Assembly: GCA_019117485.1 (NCBI GenBank)
Contig: DWZQ01000028.1
Span: forward strand, 84,555-148,554
From: Candidatus Agathobaculum intestinipullorum
GTDB lineage: Bacteria > Bacillota > Clostridia > Oscillospirales > Butyricicoccaceae
Direction of reading: 5' to 3'
DNA length: 64,000 nt
Shown one piece after another: positions 44,620 to 52,347 of the stretch. The number at the start of each line of letters is the position of its first letter. Position 1 is the first letter of the stretch. The notes under the pieces were generated by a model, which was given only the letters and a program-made list of their open reading frames with translations, was not told the origin of the DNA and made no database searches. Position numbers and translations under genes: made by a program.

Positions 44620-45992
44620 AACACACCGCATTATATCTGCGCGTTTCAACTGAAGCGCAGGCCGATGAAGGCTATTCACTGGCCGCACAAGCAGAAAAGC
44701 TCGAGGCTTACTGCCGCATGAAAGGGCTGGCCGATTTCCGTCGCTATATCGACGGCGGTTTTTCCGGCTCCAACCTGTCGCGCCCAGCCATCACCGAGCT
44801 GGTAGAAGCCATCCGTGGCGGCGCGGTCGAACGCGTCGTGGTCTACAAGCTTGACCGACTCAGCCGCAGTCAAAAAGACACGCTTTATCTCATCGAAGAT
44901 GTATTTTTGCCGCACGGCGTCGATTTTGTCTCCATCAACGAAAACATCGACACCGGCAGCCCGTACGGCCGCGCGATGATCGGCATCTTATCTGCATTCG
45001 CACAGCTGGAACGCGAAAATATCTTTTTGCGCACGCGCATGGGCATGGTCGAGCGTGTCAAACAGGGTTTCTGGCCGGGCGGCGGCAAAACACCGTTCGG
45101 CTATGATTATGACCAAGCCAAGGGCATCCTTGTGCCAAATGCCGACGCGCCGACCGTGCGCGCGATGTACGCGCGCTACCTTGCCGGACAGTCGACTGGG
45201 CGCATCGCACGCGAACTCGGCCTGCCCTACGAGCATTTGGTACGTCAAATCCTGCTGCGTGAAAGCAACACAGGCGTGATCGTCTATCGCGGGCAGACCT
45301 ACCCCGGCCGGCACGAACCGCTTGTAGATCGAGAAACCTTTGCGCGGGTACAGCGCCGCCTATTGCGGCATGATAAACCTCGTGCAGCGGCGGGAAATAA
45401 GTTGCTGACCGGCCTGCTGGTCTGCGGACACTGCGGCGCCAAGATGCGGTATCAGAAATGGGGCGAGGCGGGCGACAAGTTGGTCTGCTATTCGCGTGAC
45501 AAATCCAAGCCGCATTTGGTACACGATCACAACTGCCCTAATCGAGGCATCATGGCGCGCGAGGTGGAACAAATTGTCGTGCGCGACCTGTCACGGCTGG
45601 CCGCGCAGCCTGCACCATCACCCGATTGTCAGGGAGCTGTTGAAGAGTGCCGCCGTGCGTTGGAACGGTCGCGCCGCCGCCTGCGCCGTTTGTATGGCCT
45701 GTTTGCCGAAGCCGAGGACGACACGCTGCGCGACGCAATCTCACACGAGCGCGCAGTCTGTGAACGCGCTGAACAGGCACTCCGGCAGGCACAACAGGCC
45801 CAGCAATGTGACACGCAGGACGATGCGCGGCGGGCACTCGCCACCGTCGGCGCATGCTGGGACAGGCTGACCGCCACGGAAAAGCAGTCGCTCGTACGCG
45901 CCTGCGTCCAAAAAATTGTGATTCAAAACGGTAAAACCGAAATTTTTTACGCTATCGAAGGCGCACAAGCCGCACAACCAACGGCAGGATAG
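44616..45992 (+). CDS. large serine site-specific recombinase
   Basis: 458 residues. N-terminal resolvase domain (about 4-150) with nucleophile S11 in YLRVSTEAQ and the KLDRLSRSQKDT helix; recombinase domain (about 160-260); zinc ribbon with CGHCGAKM and a later Cys pair (about 268-315); then a coiled coil (about 340-410) as in integrases that control direction. This is the architecture of phage and skin-type integrases such as SpoIVCA. It ends 18 bp before a headless sigG fragment, suggesting it acts at that junction. No other phage or transposon gene is visible nearby. Confidence 0.93.
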   Translation: MKHTALYLRVSTEAQADEGYSLAAQAEKLEAYCRMKGLADFRRYIDGGFSGSNLSRPAITELVEAIRGGAVERVVVYKLDRLSRSQKDTLYLIEDVFLPHGVDFVSINENIDTGSPYGRAMIGILSAFAQLERENIFLRTRMGMVERVKQGFWPGGGKTPFGYDYDQAKGILVPNADAPTVRAMYARYLAGQSTGRIARELGLPYEHLVRQILLRESNTGVIVYRGQTYPGRHEPLVDRETFARVQRRLLRHDKPRAAAGNKLLTGLLVCGHCGAKMRYQKWGEAGDKLVCYSRDKSKPHLVHDHNCPNRGIMAREVEQIVVRDLSRLAAQPAPSPDCQGAVEECRRALERSRRRLRRLYGLFAEAEDDTLRDAISHERAVCERAEQALRQAQQAQQCDTQDDARRALATVGACWDRLTATEKQSLVRACVQKIVIQNGKTEIFYAIEGAQAAQPTAG

Positions 45993-46009
45993 CTGCGTTT
46001 CGACTTTGT

Positions 46010-46507
46010 TTGTTCATGCCGATGATTATTGGTGAAATCCGGCGCTACCTACGCGACAACAGCGCGCTACGCGTATCGCGTAGCTTGCGGGACACAGCCT
46101 ATAAGGCGTTGCAGGCCAAGGAGGCGTTCATGCGTGAACATCAGCGGGAGCCGGATATCATCGAACTGGCCAAAGCGATGGACATGCCCAAGGAAGAGGT
46201 CGTACTCGCGCTTGACGCCATCTTAGACCCGGTCTCGCTGTTCGAGCCGGTGTTCCACGACGGTACAGACACCGTCTGTGTAATGGATCAGGTTGGCGAC
46301 CATAAAAATACCGATGAGCAGTGGCTGGCCAGCATCGCCCTGCGCGAGGCGATCAACAGCCTGAGCGACCGGGAAAAACGCATCATCCGGCTGCGATTCT
46401 TTGAGGGGCGTACCCAGATGGAGGTCGCCGATGAAATACACATTTCACAGGCACAGGTATCACGGCTGGAAAAGGGCGCGCTGGAACACATCCGCAAGCG
46501 CATCTGA
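46010..46507 (+). pseudogene. sigG: 3' fragment of sporulation sigma factor sigG
   Basis: 165 codons. From PMIIGEIRRYLRDNSALRVS onward it aligns with SigG through regions 3 and 4: SRSLRDTAYKAL, LDAILDPVSLFEPVF and QMEVADEIHISQAQVSRLEK. SigG is about 257 residues; the first ~108, holding regions 1.2 to most of 2 (promoter melting, -10 contacts), are missing, and no such segment exists elsewhere in the window. Upstream of the proline the reading no longer looks like sigma factor, and there is no ribosome site. The break is 18 bp after the recombinase stop, so it is probably a recombination junction. Either a developmentally reversible split or a dead remnant. Confidence 0.85.
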
Positions 46508-46685
46508 TCCGCCGGAAGCTGCCATTCCCACGACTGCGGATGACAGCCCGTTTGCCGCTGCCCAACATCCATCGGCACATGATGCCACGCCAAGCGCCAG
46601 GTTTCGTCATTTTGTGAGTTTATCACGGAAGACACCCTTTTCATGGCGTATACTATGATCAAACCAAGGAGAGGAGCTGCTTACA

Positions 46686-47006
46686 ATGGCTGCTATCAAT
46701 ATGCATGCGGATCAATTCCGTGAAATGACGAAACAGGACGCACCGGTGCTGGTCGAATTTTGGGCGCCGTGGTGCACCTATTGCCGCCGCATCAGCGCGG
46801 CATACGAAAAGGTTGCCGAACAAAACGAAGGCAAGCTCACCGTCGCCAAAGTCAACATTGACGAGGAGCCGCAGCTTGCTGAACAGGAGCACATCGAACT
46901 CGTGCCCACCCTCGTCATTTACAAAAATGGCGCGCCGCTCGGCTCGATCGTTGCGCCGGAGTCTAAGGCGAAGATCGACGCCTTCATCGCGGACACGTTG
47001 GCCTGA
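46686..47006 (+). CDS. trxA: thioredoxin with CTYC active site
   Basis: 106 residues, thioredoxin fold. The active-site segment reads FWAPWCTYCRRI, Cys30 and Cys33, where most thioredoxins have CGPC; the cis-Pro is in LVPTL. The changed dipeptide should shift the redox potential. ATG has GAGAGGAG upstream. It is followed after 47 bp by trxB, so it is very likely the natural substrate of that reductase. A -10 TATACT lies at 46648-46653 without a good -35. Confidence 0.93.
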   Translation: MAAINMHADQFREMTKQDAPVLVEFWAPWCTYCRRISAAYEKVAEQNEGKLTVAKVNIDEEPQLAEQEHIELVPTLVIYKNGAPLGSIVAPESKAKIDAFIADTLA

Positions 47007-47053
47007 CCGTAACAGGAAAGGCCGGAGCATCCGGGCAGAAAGAAGGAATGGAT

Positions 47054-47977
47054 ATGAATCACATCTATGATATGATCGTCATCGGCGGCGGCCCGGGCGG
47101 CTATACCGCCGCGCTGTACGCCACCCGCGCCGGGCTGGATACGCTCGTGCTGGAAAAGCTGTCTGCCGGTGGGCAGATGGCGCAGACCACCCAAATCGAT
47201 AACTATCCCGGCTTTGACGAGGGCATTGATGGCTTTGAACTGGGCGAAAAAATGCAGGCAGGCGCGGAACGCTTCGGCGCCAAAACCGAACTGGCTGAGG
47301 TACATGCCGTTTTTCTCCATGAAACCCCAAAACGTGTGGAAACCAGCGAAGGCACGTTCCTCGGTAAGACCGTTGTTATCGCAACCGGCGCAGGCCACCG
47401 TCCGCTGGGGGCGAATCGCGAGGCCGAACTGACCGGCCGTGGCGTTGCTTACTGTGCGGCCTGCGACGGTATGGGTTTTAAGGGCAAGACAGTTGCCATC
47501 GTGGGCGGCGGCAATTCAGCGGCAGCCGATGCGCTAATCCTGTCCCGTATCTGCCAGATGGTCATCCTGATCCACCGCAGAGACAGCCTGCGCGCGACCA
47601 AGGTCTACCATGATCCGCTGATGCAGGCAGGCAATATCGAATTTCGCTGGAACAGCGTGGTCGAGGAATTGCTGGGCGACAATCGCCTCTCCGGCGTGCG
47701 TCTGCGCGACACCGTGACCGGTGCAACAAGCGAGCTTCCGGTCGACGGACTGTTTGTCAGCATCGGTCGCTCGCCCGAGACCGCGCTGGTTGCCGGTCAG
47801 GTTGAACTGGACAAGGGCGGTTACATCATTGCGGACGAATCCACCCGCACCAGCCTGCCGGGCGTATTTGCCGTGGGCGACGTGCGTACCAAGGCGGTGC
47901 GGCAAGTGATCACCGCGGCGGCGGACGGTGCGGTAGCGGCACATTACGCTGAACAATATCTGGCTGAAAACAGCTGA
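47054..47977 (+). CDS. trxB: thioredoxin reductase
   Basis: FAD/NAD(P)H-dependent reduction of thioredoxin. 307 residues: FAD motif GGGPGG at 11-16, redox pair C134 and C137 in YCAACDG, second Rossmann motif VGGGNSAAADA and the C-terminal FAVGDVRTK FAD stretch. Start ATG 47054 with AAGGA six bases upstream; an ATG two codons earlier abuts that site. Forms a two-gene unit with trxA and ends at a strong terminator. Confidence 0.95.
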   Translation: MNHIYDMIVIGGGPGGYTAALYATRAGLDTLVLEKLSAGGQMAQTTQIDNYPGFDEGIDGFELGEKMQAGAERFGAKTELAEVHAVFLHETPKRVETSEGTFLGKTVVIATGAGHRPLGANREAELTGRGVAYCAACDGMGFKGKTVAIVGGGNSAAADALILSRICQMVILIHRRDSLRATKVYHDPLMQAGNIEFRWNSVVEELLGDNRLSGVRLRDTVTGATSELPVDGLFVSIGRSPETALVAGQVELDKGGYIIADESTRTSLPGVFAVGDVRTKAVRQVITAAADGAVAAHYAEQYLAENS

Positions 47978-48016
47978 CCGCGCACAGGCGAGTTGCCTGC
48001 GTGTTCCCCGCTTTAC

Positions 48017-48052
48017 AAGAAAAAACAGGCCGCTTTCGGCCTGTTTTTTCTT
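48017..48052. terminator. bidirectional terminator after trxB
   Basis: 16-bp stem AAGAAAAAACAGGCCG / complement, loop CTTT, T-runs both ways; shared with the convergent exported protein gene. Confidence 0.92.
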
Positions 48053-48059
48053 ATGCAGT

Positions 48060-49253
48060 TCACCGTTTATCTGACGCGGCGTTGATCGGGTCAACCGACA
48101 GTTGGATACGCACCGCTGGGATGCCCTGCCGCGACATATAGCCGGTCAACAGTTCTACCGTTTGAGCCGTATTCTTGCTATGGTGCAGCCGCAGGACGAC
48201 CGTCGCGTTCGTCGCGGCAAAGCGTTGTGCAGTCGTAGCGTACGCGCGCGCCGCAGACTGTGTGCTGTCTCCGCTGTCCAGCGTGCTGTCCCATAAGCGA
48301 TAGCCCGCTTTCACCAGCGCATCACGCTGCGCCTGCGTCAGCTTATCGCAGCCACTGTCATTGGATACAATGCGCGTTGAAAGGCCGGTTAGCAGCGTCA
48401 AACGCTCGTTTGCGGCAGACAGGTCAGCTAACATACTATCGACTGCGGTTTGTCCATCTGCATCCAGCTGCAGGGCAGGCATATGCCCTTCGGCTACGAT
48501 GCGCCGGATGACATCATCCGGCCACGTTGTACTATCAGCCGGCAGGAAAAAAGTTGCCGTGCATCCGGCCTGTTTGAGCGCATCCAGAATGTCCGGTGTC
48601 GTACTTGTCATAGGTGTTCCATAAAATGTAAGATAGACACGAGCCGGTTTCTGCGCCGGTTTTTCTTCTACTTCGGGGATGGGCGGTTCGATCGGCTGGG
48701 TTGGCTGCGTCTCCTGACCCTGCCCGGAGGGCTGGCCATCGGGAATGCCTTTGTATGTATTGATCGCGCTTTCAATTTCGCCCGATTTGCTGGAAACAAA
48801 GCTGGAATCGCTCTGTGCCGAGCCATCTGTGATGCGCAGCACGGTTTCTCCATACGCGGACAGGGTGGAATATCCCAATCCAAATTTGCCGCAGCACAGC
48901 TTGACCGGTACATACACCGTACCATTCATATCGTACGCCGGTGTGGCGTAACTGGTTAGGTTCTGATCGTACACATACCCCTCGGCGGTGGAAAAGCTCA
49001 GCGTCTCTCCAGCGGCAGACATGCTCAGCACCCCATCCTCGCTCGACGAGGCGGACACACCGAGCGATGAAAACACGCTGTATGGCACATACAATTCGCC
49101 GCCCATACGGGTGGGCATCGTGCTGTCCGACAGCGGCAGCAACGTATCGTTGACCGCAGTCAGTGTCACCGCATGGGCAGGCGCAGGCAGCCATACTAAG
49201 GCCAGCGCAACGCATAACAGCAGCCCAAGCACCTTTTTCAACCGGGAACGCAT
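48060..49253 (-). CDS. exported protein with copper-amine-oxidase-N-like and degenerate polysaccharide deacetylase domains
   Basis: 397 residues. Signal peptide 1-28 (cleavage near AHA). Residues about 30-140 form two repeats of the stalk domain often named copper amine oxidase N-terminal (GELYVPYSVF, GTVYVPVKLC). A Gln/Pro-rich linker follows, then about 204-397 a NodB-like barrel. Catalytic motif 1, normally LTFDDGP, reads LTFYGTP (208-214), and the zinc motif HSxxH is absent (GHMPALQLD). It therefore probably binds rather than deacetylates wall polymer. Promoter at 49288-49316. Confidence 0.82.
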   Translation of the reverse strand: MRSRLKKVLGLLLCVALALVWLPAPAHAVTLTAVNDTLLPLSDSTMPTRMGGELYVPYSVFSSLGVSASSSEDGVLSMSAAGETLSFSTAEGYVYDQNLTSYATPAYDMNGTVYVPVKLCCGKFGLGYSTLSAYGETVLRITDGSAQSDSSFVSSKSGEIESAINTYKGIPDGQPSGQGQETQPTQPIEPPIPEVEEKPAQKPARVYLTFYGTPMTSTTPDILDALKQAGCTATFFLPADSTTWPDDVIRRIVAEGHMPALQLDADGQTAVDSMLADLSAANERLTLLTGLSTRIVSNDSGCDKLTQAQRDALVKAGYRLWDSTLDSGDSTQSAARAYATTAQRFAATNATVVLRLHHSKNTAQTVELLTGYMSRQGIPAVRIQLSVDPINAASDKR

Positions 49254-49287
49254 CGGCGGTCACCCCTTTCAGCAAACTATACAATTC

Positions 49288-49316
49288 ATTATAACAAAGC
49301 CGGTGGGGTTTGTCAT
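49288..49316 (-). promoter_or_regulatory. promoter of the deacetylase-like gene
   Basis: -35 ATGACA (49311-49316), 17-bp spacer, -10 TATAAT (49288-49293). Confidence 0.7.
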
Positions 49317-49336
49317 CCTCTGCAAGAAAAAACGCC

Positions 49337-49364
49337 TTGCTTTATCTTGGCAAAGTGCTATAAT
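49337..49364 (+). promoter_or_regulatory. promoter of ilvE
   Basis: -35 TTGCTT (49337-49342), 16-bp spacer, -10 TATAAT (49359-49364); no T-box or other leader structure seen in the 38 bp to the ATG. Confidence 0.65.
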
Positions 49365-49402
49365 GGAAGGGTACAAAACTATAAAGAAAGAGTGAATCCA
49401 CC

Positions 49403-50470
49403 ATGCTGCAGATCAAAACACAGCTGACAGACCACAAAAAGCCCAAGCCGGACGAAAATAATCTGGGTTTCGGTATCTATTATACCGACCACATGCTGGT
49501 TATCGACCACGATGAGGAGCAGGGCTGGCACGACGCGCGCATTGTCCCCTATGCACCGCTGTCGCTCGATCCTGCGGCGATGGTGCTGCATTACGCGATG
49601 GAATCGTTCGAGGGCATGAAGGCATACCGTACACCGGACGGCTCGATTCAGCTATTCCGCCCGGATAAGAATGCCGAGCGCATGATCAACACCAACCACC
49701 GTATGTGCCTGCCCAGCCTGCCGGTAGAGGATTTCGTGCAGGCCGTCAAGGCGCTCGTGTCGGTTGAACAGGACTGGGTTCCGCACCAGCCGGGTACCAG
49801 CCTGTATATCCGCCCCTTTGTCATTGCAACCGAGCCGCACCTCGGCGTGCGCCCGTCTAAAACGCACCAGTTTATCATCATCTGCTCGCCGGTCGGTGCA
49901 TACTACTCCACCGGCATCAACCCGGTCAAGATCTTCGTCGAGGACGAATACACGCGTGCCTGCCCGGGCGGCACCGGCTTTACCAAGTGCGGCGGCAACT
50001 ATGCGGCCAGCCTGATCTCGCAGGTCAAGGCGCACGACCTCGGCTACGAACAGACCCTGTGGCTGGACGGCGTAGAGCACAAGTATGTCGAGGAAGTCGG
50101 CTCGATGAACTGCTTCTTTAAGATTGACGGCACGGTGTACACCGCCCCCTGCGTTGGCACGGTACTGCCGGGCGTAACCCGCATGAGCTGCATCGACCTG
50201 CTCCGTCATTGGGGTATCCCGGTTTCAGAGGAGCGCCTGCCGATCGTGGACGTGATGAAGGCCTCCAAGGAGGGCAAGCTCGAAGAGGTATTCGGCACCG
50301 GCACTGCGGCGGTCATCTCGCCGGTTGGTGAACTGCGCTACGAGGGCGACGTTGCCTACATCAACAACGGCGAGATCGGCGAGATCACCCACAAGCTGTA
50401 TGACACGCTGACCGGTATCCAGTGGGGCACCATGCCGGACGAACTGGGCTGGACGGTCAAGGTGGACTAA
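49403..50470 (+). CDS. ilvE: branched-chain amino acid aminotransferase
   Basis: PLP enzyme for the last step of Leu, Ile and Val synthesis or the first of their breakdown. 355 residues, fold type IV, of the longer group related to eukaryotic BCATs. The PLP lysine is K195 in GFTKCGGNYAAS, preceded by PGGT; EVGSMNCFF follows. Single gene with its own promoter and terminator (50504-50532). Confidence 0.94.
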   Translation: MLQIKTQLTDHKKPKPDENNLGFGIYYTDHMLVIDHDEEQGWHDARIVPYAPLSLDPAAMVLHYAMESFEGMKAYRTPDGSIQLFRPDKNAERMINTNHRMCLPSLPVEDFVQAVKALVSVEQDWVPHQPGTSLYIRPFVIATEPHLGVRPSKTHQFIIICSPVGAYYSTGINPVKIFVEDEYTRACPGGTGFTKCGGNYAASLISQVKAHDLGYEQTLWLDGVEHKYVEEVGSMNCFFKIDGTVYTAPCVGTVLPGVTRMSCIDLLRHWGIPVSEERLPIVDVMKASKEGKLEEVFGTGTAAVISPVGELRYEGDVAYINNGEIGEITHKLYDTLTGIQWGTMPDELGWTVKVD

Positions 50471-50503
50471 ATCCCCTTCCCTGTTTATCGAATCACATCA
50501 TTG

Positions 50504-50532
50504 CAAGGCTGATGGCAATACCATCAGCCTTG
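50504..50532 (+). terminator. terminator of ilvE
   Basis: 12-bp stem CAAGGCTGATGG / complement, loop CAATA, then TTTT. Confidence 0.9.
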
Positions 50533-50549
50533 TTTTGTTCTCGCAACAG

Positions 50550-50586
50550 AAAACCACCCATCCAGCATCACCGGATGGGTGGTTTT
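50550..50586 (-). terminator. terminator of the pfkA-SDR unit
   Basis: 14-bp stem AAAACCACCCATCC / complement, nine-base loop, T-run on the minus strand; 23 bp after the SDR stop. Confidence 0.88.
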
Positions 50587-50609
50587 TATGTACATTGCTT
50601 GATTTGCTT

Positions 50610-51326
50610 TCAGAACCCGCCGGTCACACCGAGCACCTGCCCAGTAATGAACGAAGCCCGTTCCGAGCACAGATAGAGCACGCTGTCCGCGACCTCAGCC
50701 GCCGTTCCAATACGCCCCAGCGGCGTCTGATCCGCCAATTCCCGCATGGTGTCACCGCTGTGCATCGCATTCATCTCGGTATCAATCACGCCGGGCGCGA
50801 CGCAGTTGACCCGGATGCCGCTCGGCCCCAGCTCCTGCGCCAGCGATTTGCTCAACCCGATGAGGGCGGCCTTGCTTGCCGCGTAATGGCTCTCACAGGA
50901 AGCGCCGACCTGCCCCCAAACCGAGGATACCGTCACAATGCTGCCGCTTTTGCGGTGCAGCAGGTCGGGCAGCAGCGCGCGGATTGTGCGCACCGCGCCG
51001 AGCAGGTTAACATCTAGCATGCGATGCCAGTCCGCATCAGTGATATCCTGAAACAATTTTTGCTCGGCTATGCCTGCGTTGCAAACCACCGCATCCGGCG
51101 CACCAAAATGCCCCCGCGCCTCGGCAGCCGCGCGACGAATCGCCGCCTCCTCATGCAGATCAGCGCACAGCGCAAGCGCACCGGTCTCATCGGCCAGCGC
51201 ACCGGCCGTCTCGCGGCTGACACGGTAGGTAAACGCCACCTGCCAGCCCGCCGCGGCAAACGCACGCACGCAGGCCGCGCCAATGCCGCGCGACCCGCCT
51301 GTGATAAAAACCGTCTGTGCCATCAA
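50610..51326 (-). CDS. short-chain dehydrogenase/reductase, FabG-like
   Basis: NAD(P)-dependent oxidoreductase of 238 residues. Cofactor motif GGSRGIGAAC near 10-19, NAG at CNAGIAE, catalytic Ser in SSVWGQVG and YxxxK in YAASKAAL. Most like 3-oxoacyl-ACP reductases, but it lies outside any fatty-acid cluster, so its substrate is open. It overlaps the end of pfkA by four bases, so it is coupled to it. Confidence 0.88.
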   Translation of the reverse strand: MMAQTVFITGGSRGIGAACVRAFAAAGWQVAFTYRVSRETAGALADETGALALCADLHEEAAIRRAAAEARGHFGAPDAVVCNAGIAEQKLFQDITDADWHRMLDVNLLGAVRTIRALLPDLLHRKSGSIVTVSSVWGQVGASCESHYAASKAALIGLSKSLAQELGPSGIRVNCVAPGVIDTEMNAMHSGDTMRELADQTPLGRIGTAAEVADSVLYLCSERASFITGQVLGVTGGF

Positions 51327-52297
51327 ATCGCGACCGTTTGCTGCGCCTCAAACAGGCACTGGTTGAGATCCTTATTGCGGGACAGGCCTTCTTCAATATC
51401 CAAATCGGTGATCTGGTTATCATCGAACACAACAACGCGGTTTGTCTTGCCATCTATCAGCGCACGCACAGCAGCATAACCCATCCGGGTCGCCATAACG
51501 CGATCCTGCGCTGTCGGCGAACCACCGCGCTGGATATGGCCGAGGATGGTCACGCGCGTATCAATGCCGGTGGACTCATGGATGTGGTCGGCTACCTCCT
51601 GCGCCGAGCCATACCCTTCCGCCACAATGATGATGTGGTGGTTACGTCCCTTAATACGGCCGATTCGCATTTTTTCGACAATGTCGGTGTCAAAATCCAG
51701 CTTGCGCTCGGGCAGGCAGATGGCAGTCGCACCGACTGCGCAGCCGACATGCAGCGCCAGATGGCCCGCACGGCGGCCCATGACCTCGACCACCGAGCAG
51801 CGCTCGTGCGACTGCATGGTGTCGCGCAGCTTGTCGATACATTCGATGGCTGTGTTGCACGCCGTATCAAAGCCAATCGTATAGTCCGTGCAGACGATGT
51901 CGTTGTCGATCGTACCCGGCACGCCGATGCACGGCACTCCCTTACGGGACAGCGCCTGTGCGCCGCGGAACGTACCGTCGCCGCCGCAGCAGATCAGGCC
52001 GTCGATACCGAGATATTTGCAGGTGTCGGCCGCTTTTTGCAGACCTTCCTCGGTCATCATCTCCTTGCAGCGCGCGGTATACAGCATCGTACCGCCGCGG
52101 CGGATGATACCATCCACACTGCGCGCGCCCATTTCGATGATATCCCCGTTGATCAGGCCGCTGTACCCGCGCCGGATGCCCAAAACCGAAATATCAAACG
52201 CAGACGCGGTGCGCACCACCGCGCGGATGAATGCGTTCATACCGGGCGCGTCGCCACCGCTGGTGAGCACGCCAATTCTGCGAATCTGCTTGTCCAT
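51323..52297 (-). CDS. pfkA: ATP-dependent 6-phosphofructokinase
   Basis: Commits fructose 6-phosphate to glycolysis. 324 residues. ATP-site motifs GVLTSGGDAPGMNAFIR at the N-terminus and CCGGDGTFRGA (Gly of GGDGT, marking the ATP rather than PPi type), and substrate loop PGTIDNDI with catalytic Asp. Downstream of dnaE, the usual clostridial order whiA-dnaE-pfkA. Confidence 0.95.
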   Translation of the reverse strand: MDKQIRRIGVLTSGGDAPGMNAFIRAVVRTASAFDISVLGIRRGYSGLINGDIIEMGARSVDGIIRRGGTMLYTARCKEMMTEEGLQKAADTCKYLGIDGLICCGGDGTFRGAQALSRKGVPCIGVPGTIDNDIVCTDYTIGFDTACNTAIECIDKLRDTMQSHERCSVVEVMGRRAGHLALHVGCAVGATAICLPERKLDFDTDIVEKMRIGRIKGRNHHIIIVAEGYGSAQEVADHIHESTGIDTRVTILGHIQRGGSPTAQDRVMATRMGYAAVRALIDGKTNRVVVFDDNQITDLDIEEGLSRNKDLNQCLFEAQQTVAI

Positions 52298-52347
52298 AAT
52301 GACCCTCCCTGATACATGCTAAAAATATGGGTGTACCAAATTTTCCT

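Noticed and set aside
46010..46507. Sigma fragment as a short, complete sigma factor
   Set aside because: It starts inside region 2 at a residue that is interior in SigG, lacks a ribosome site and lies at a recombinase border.
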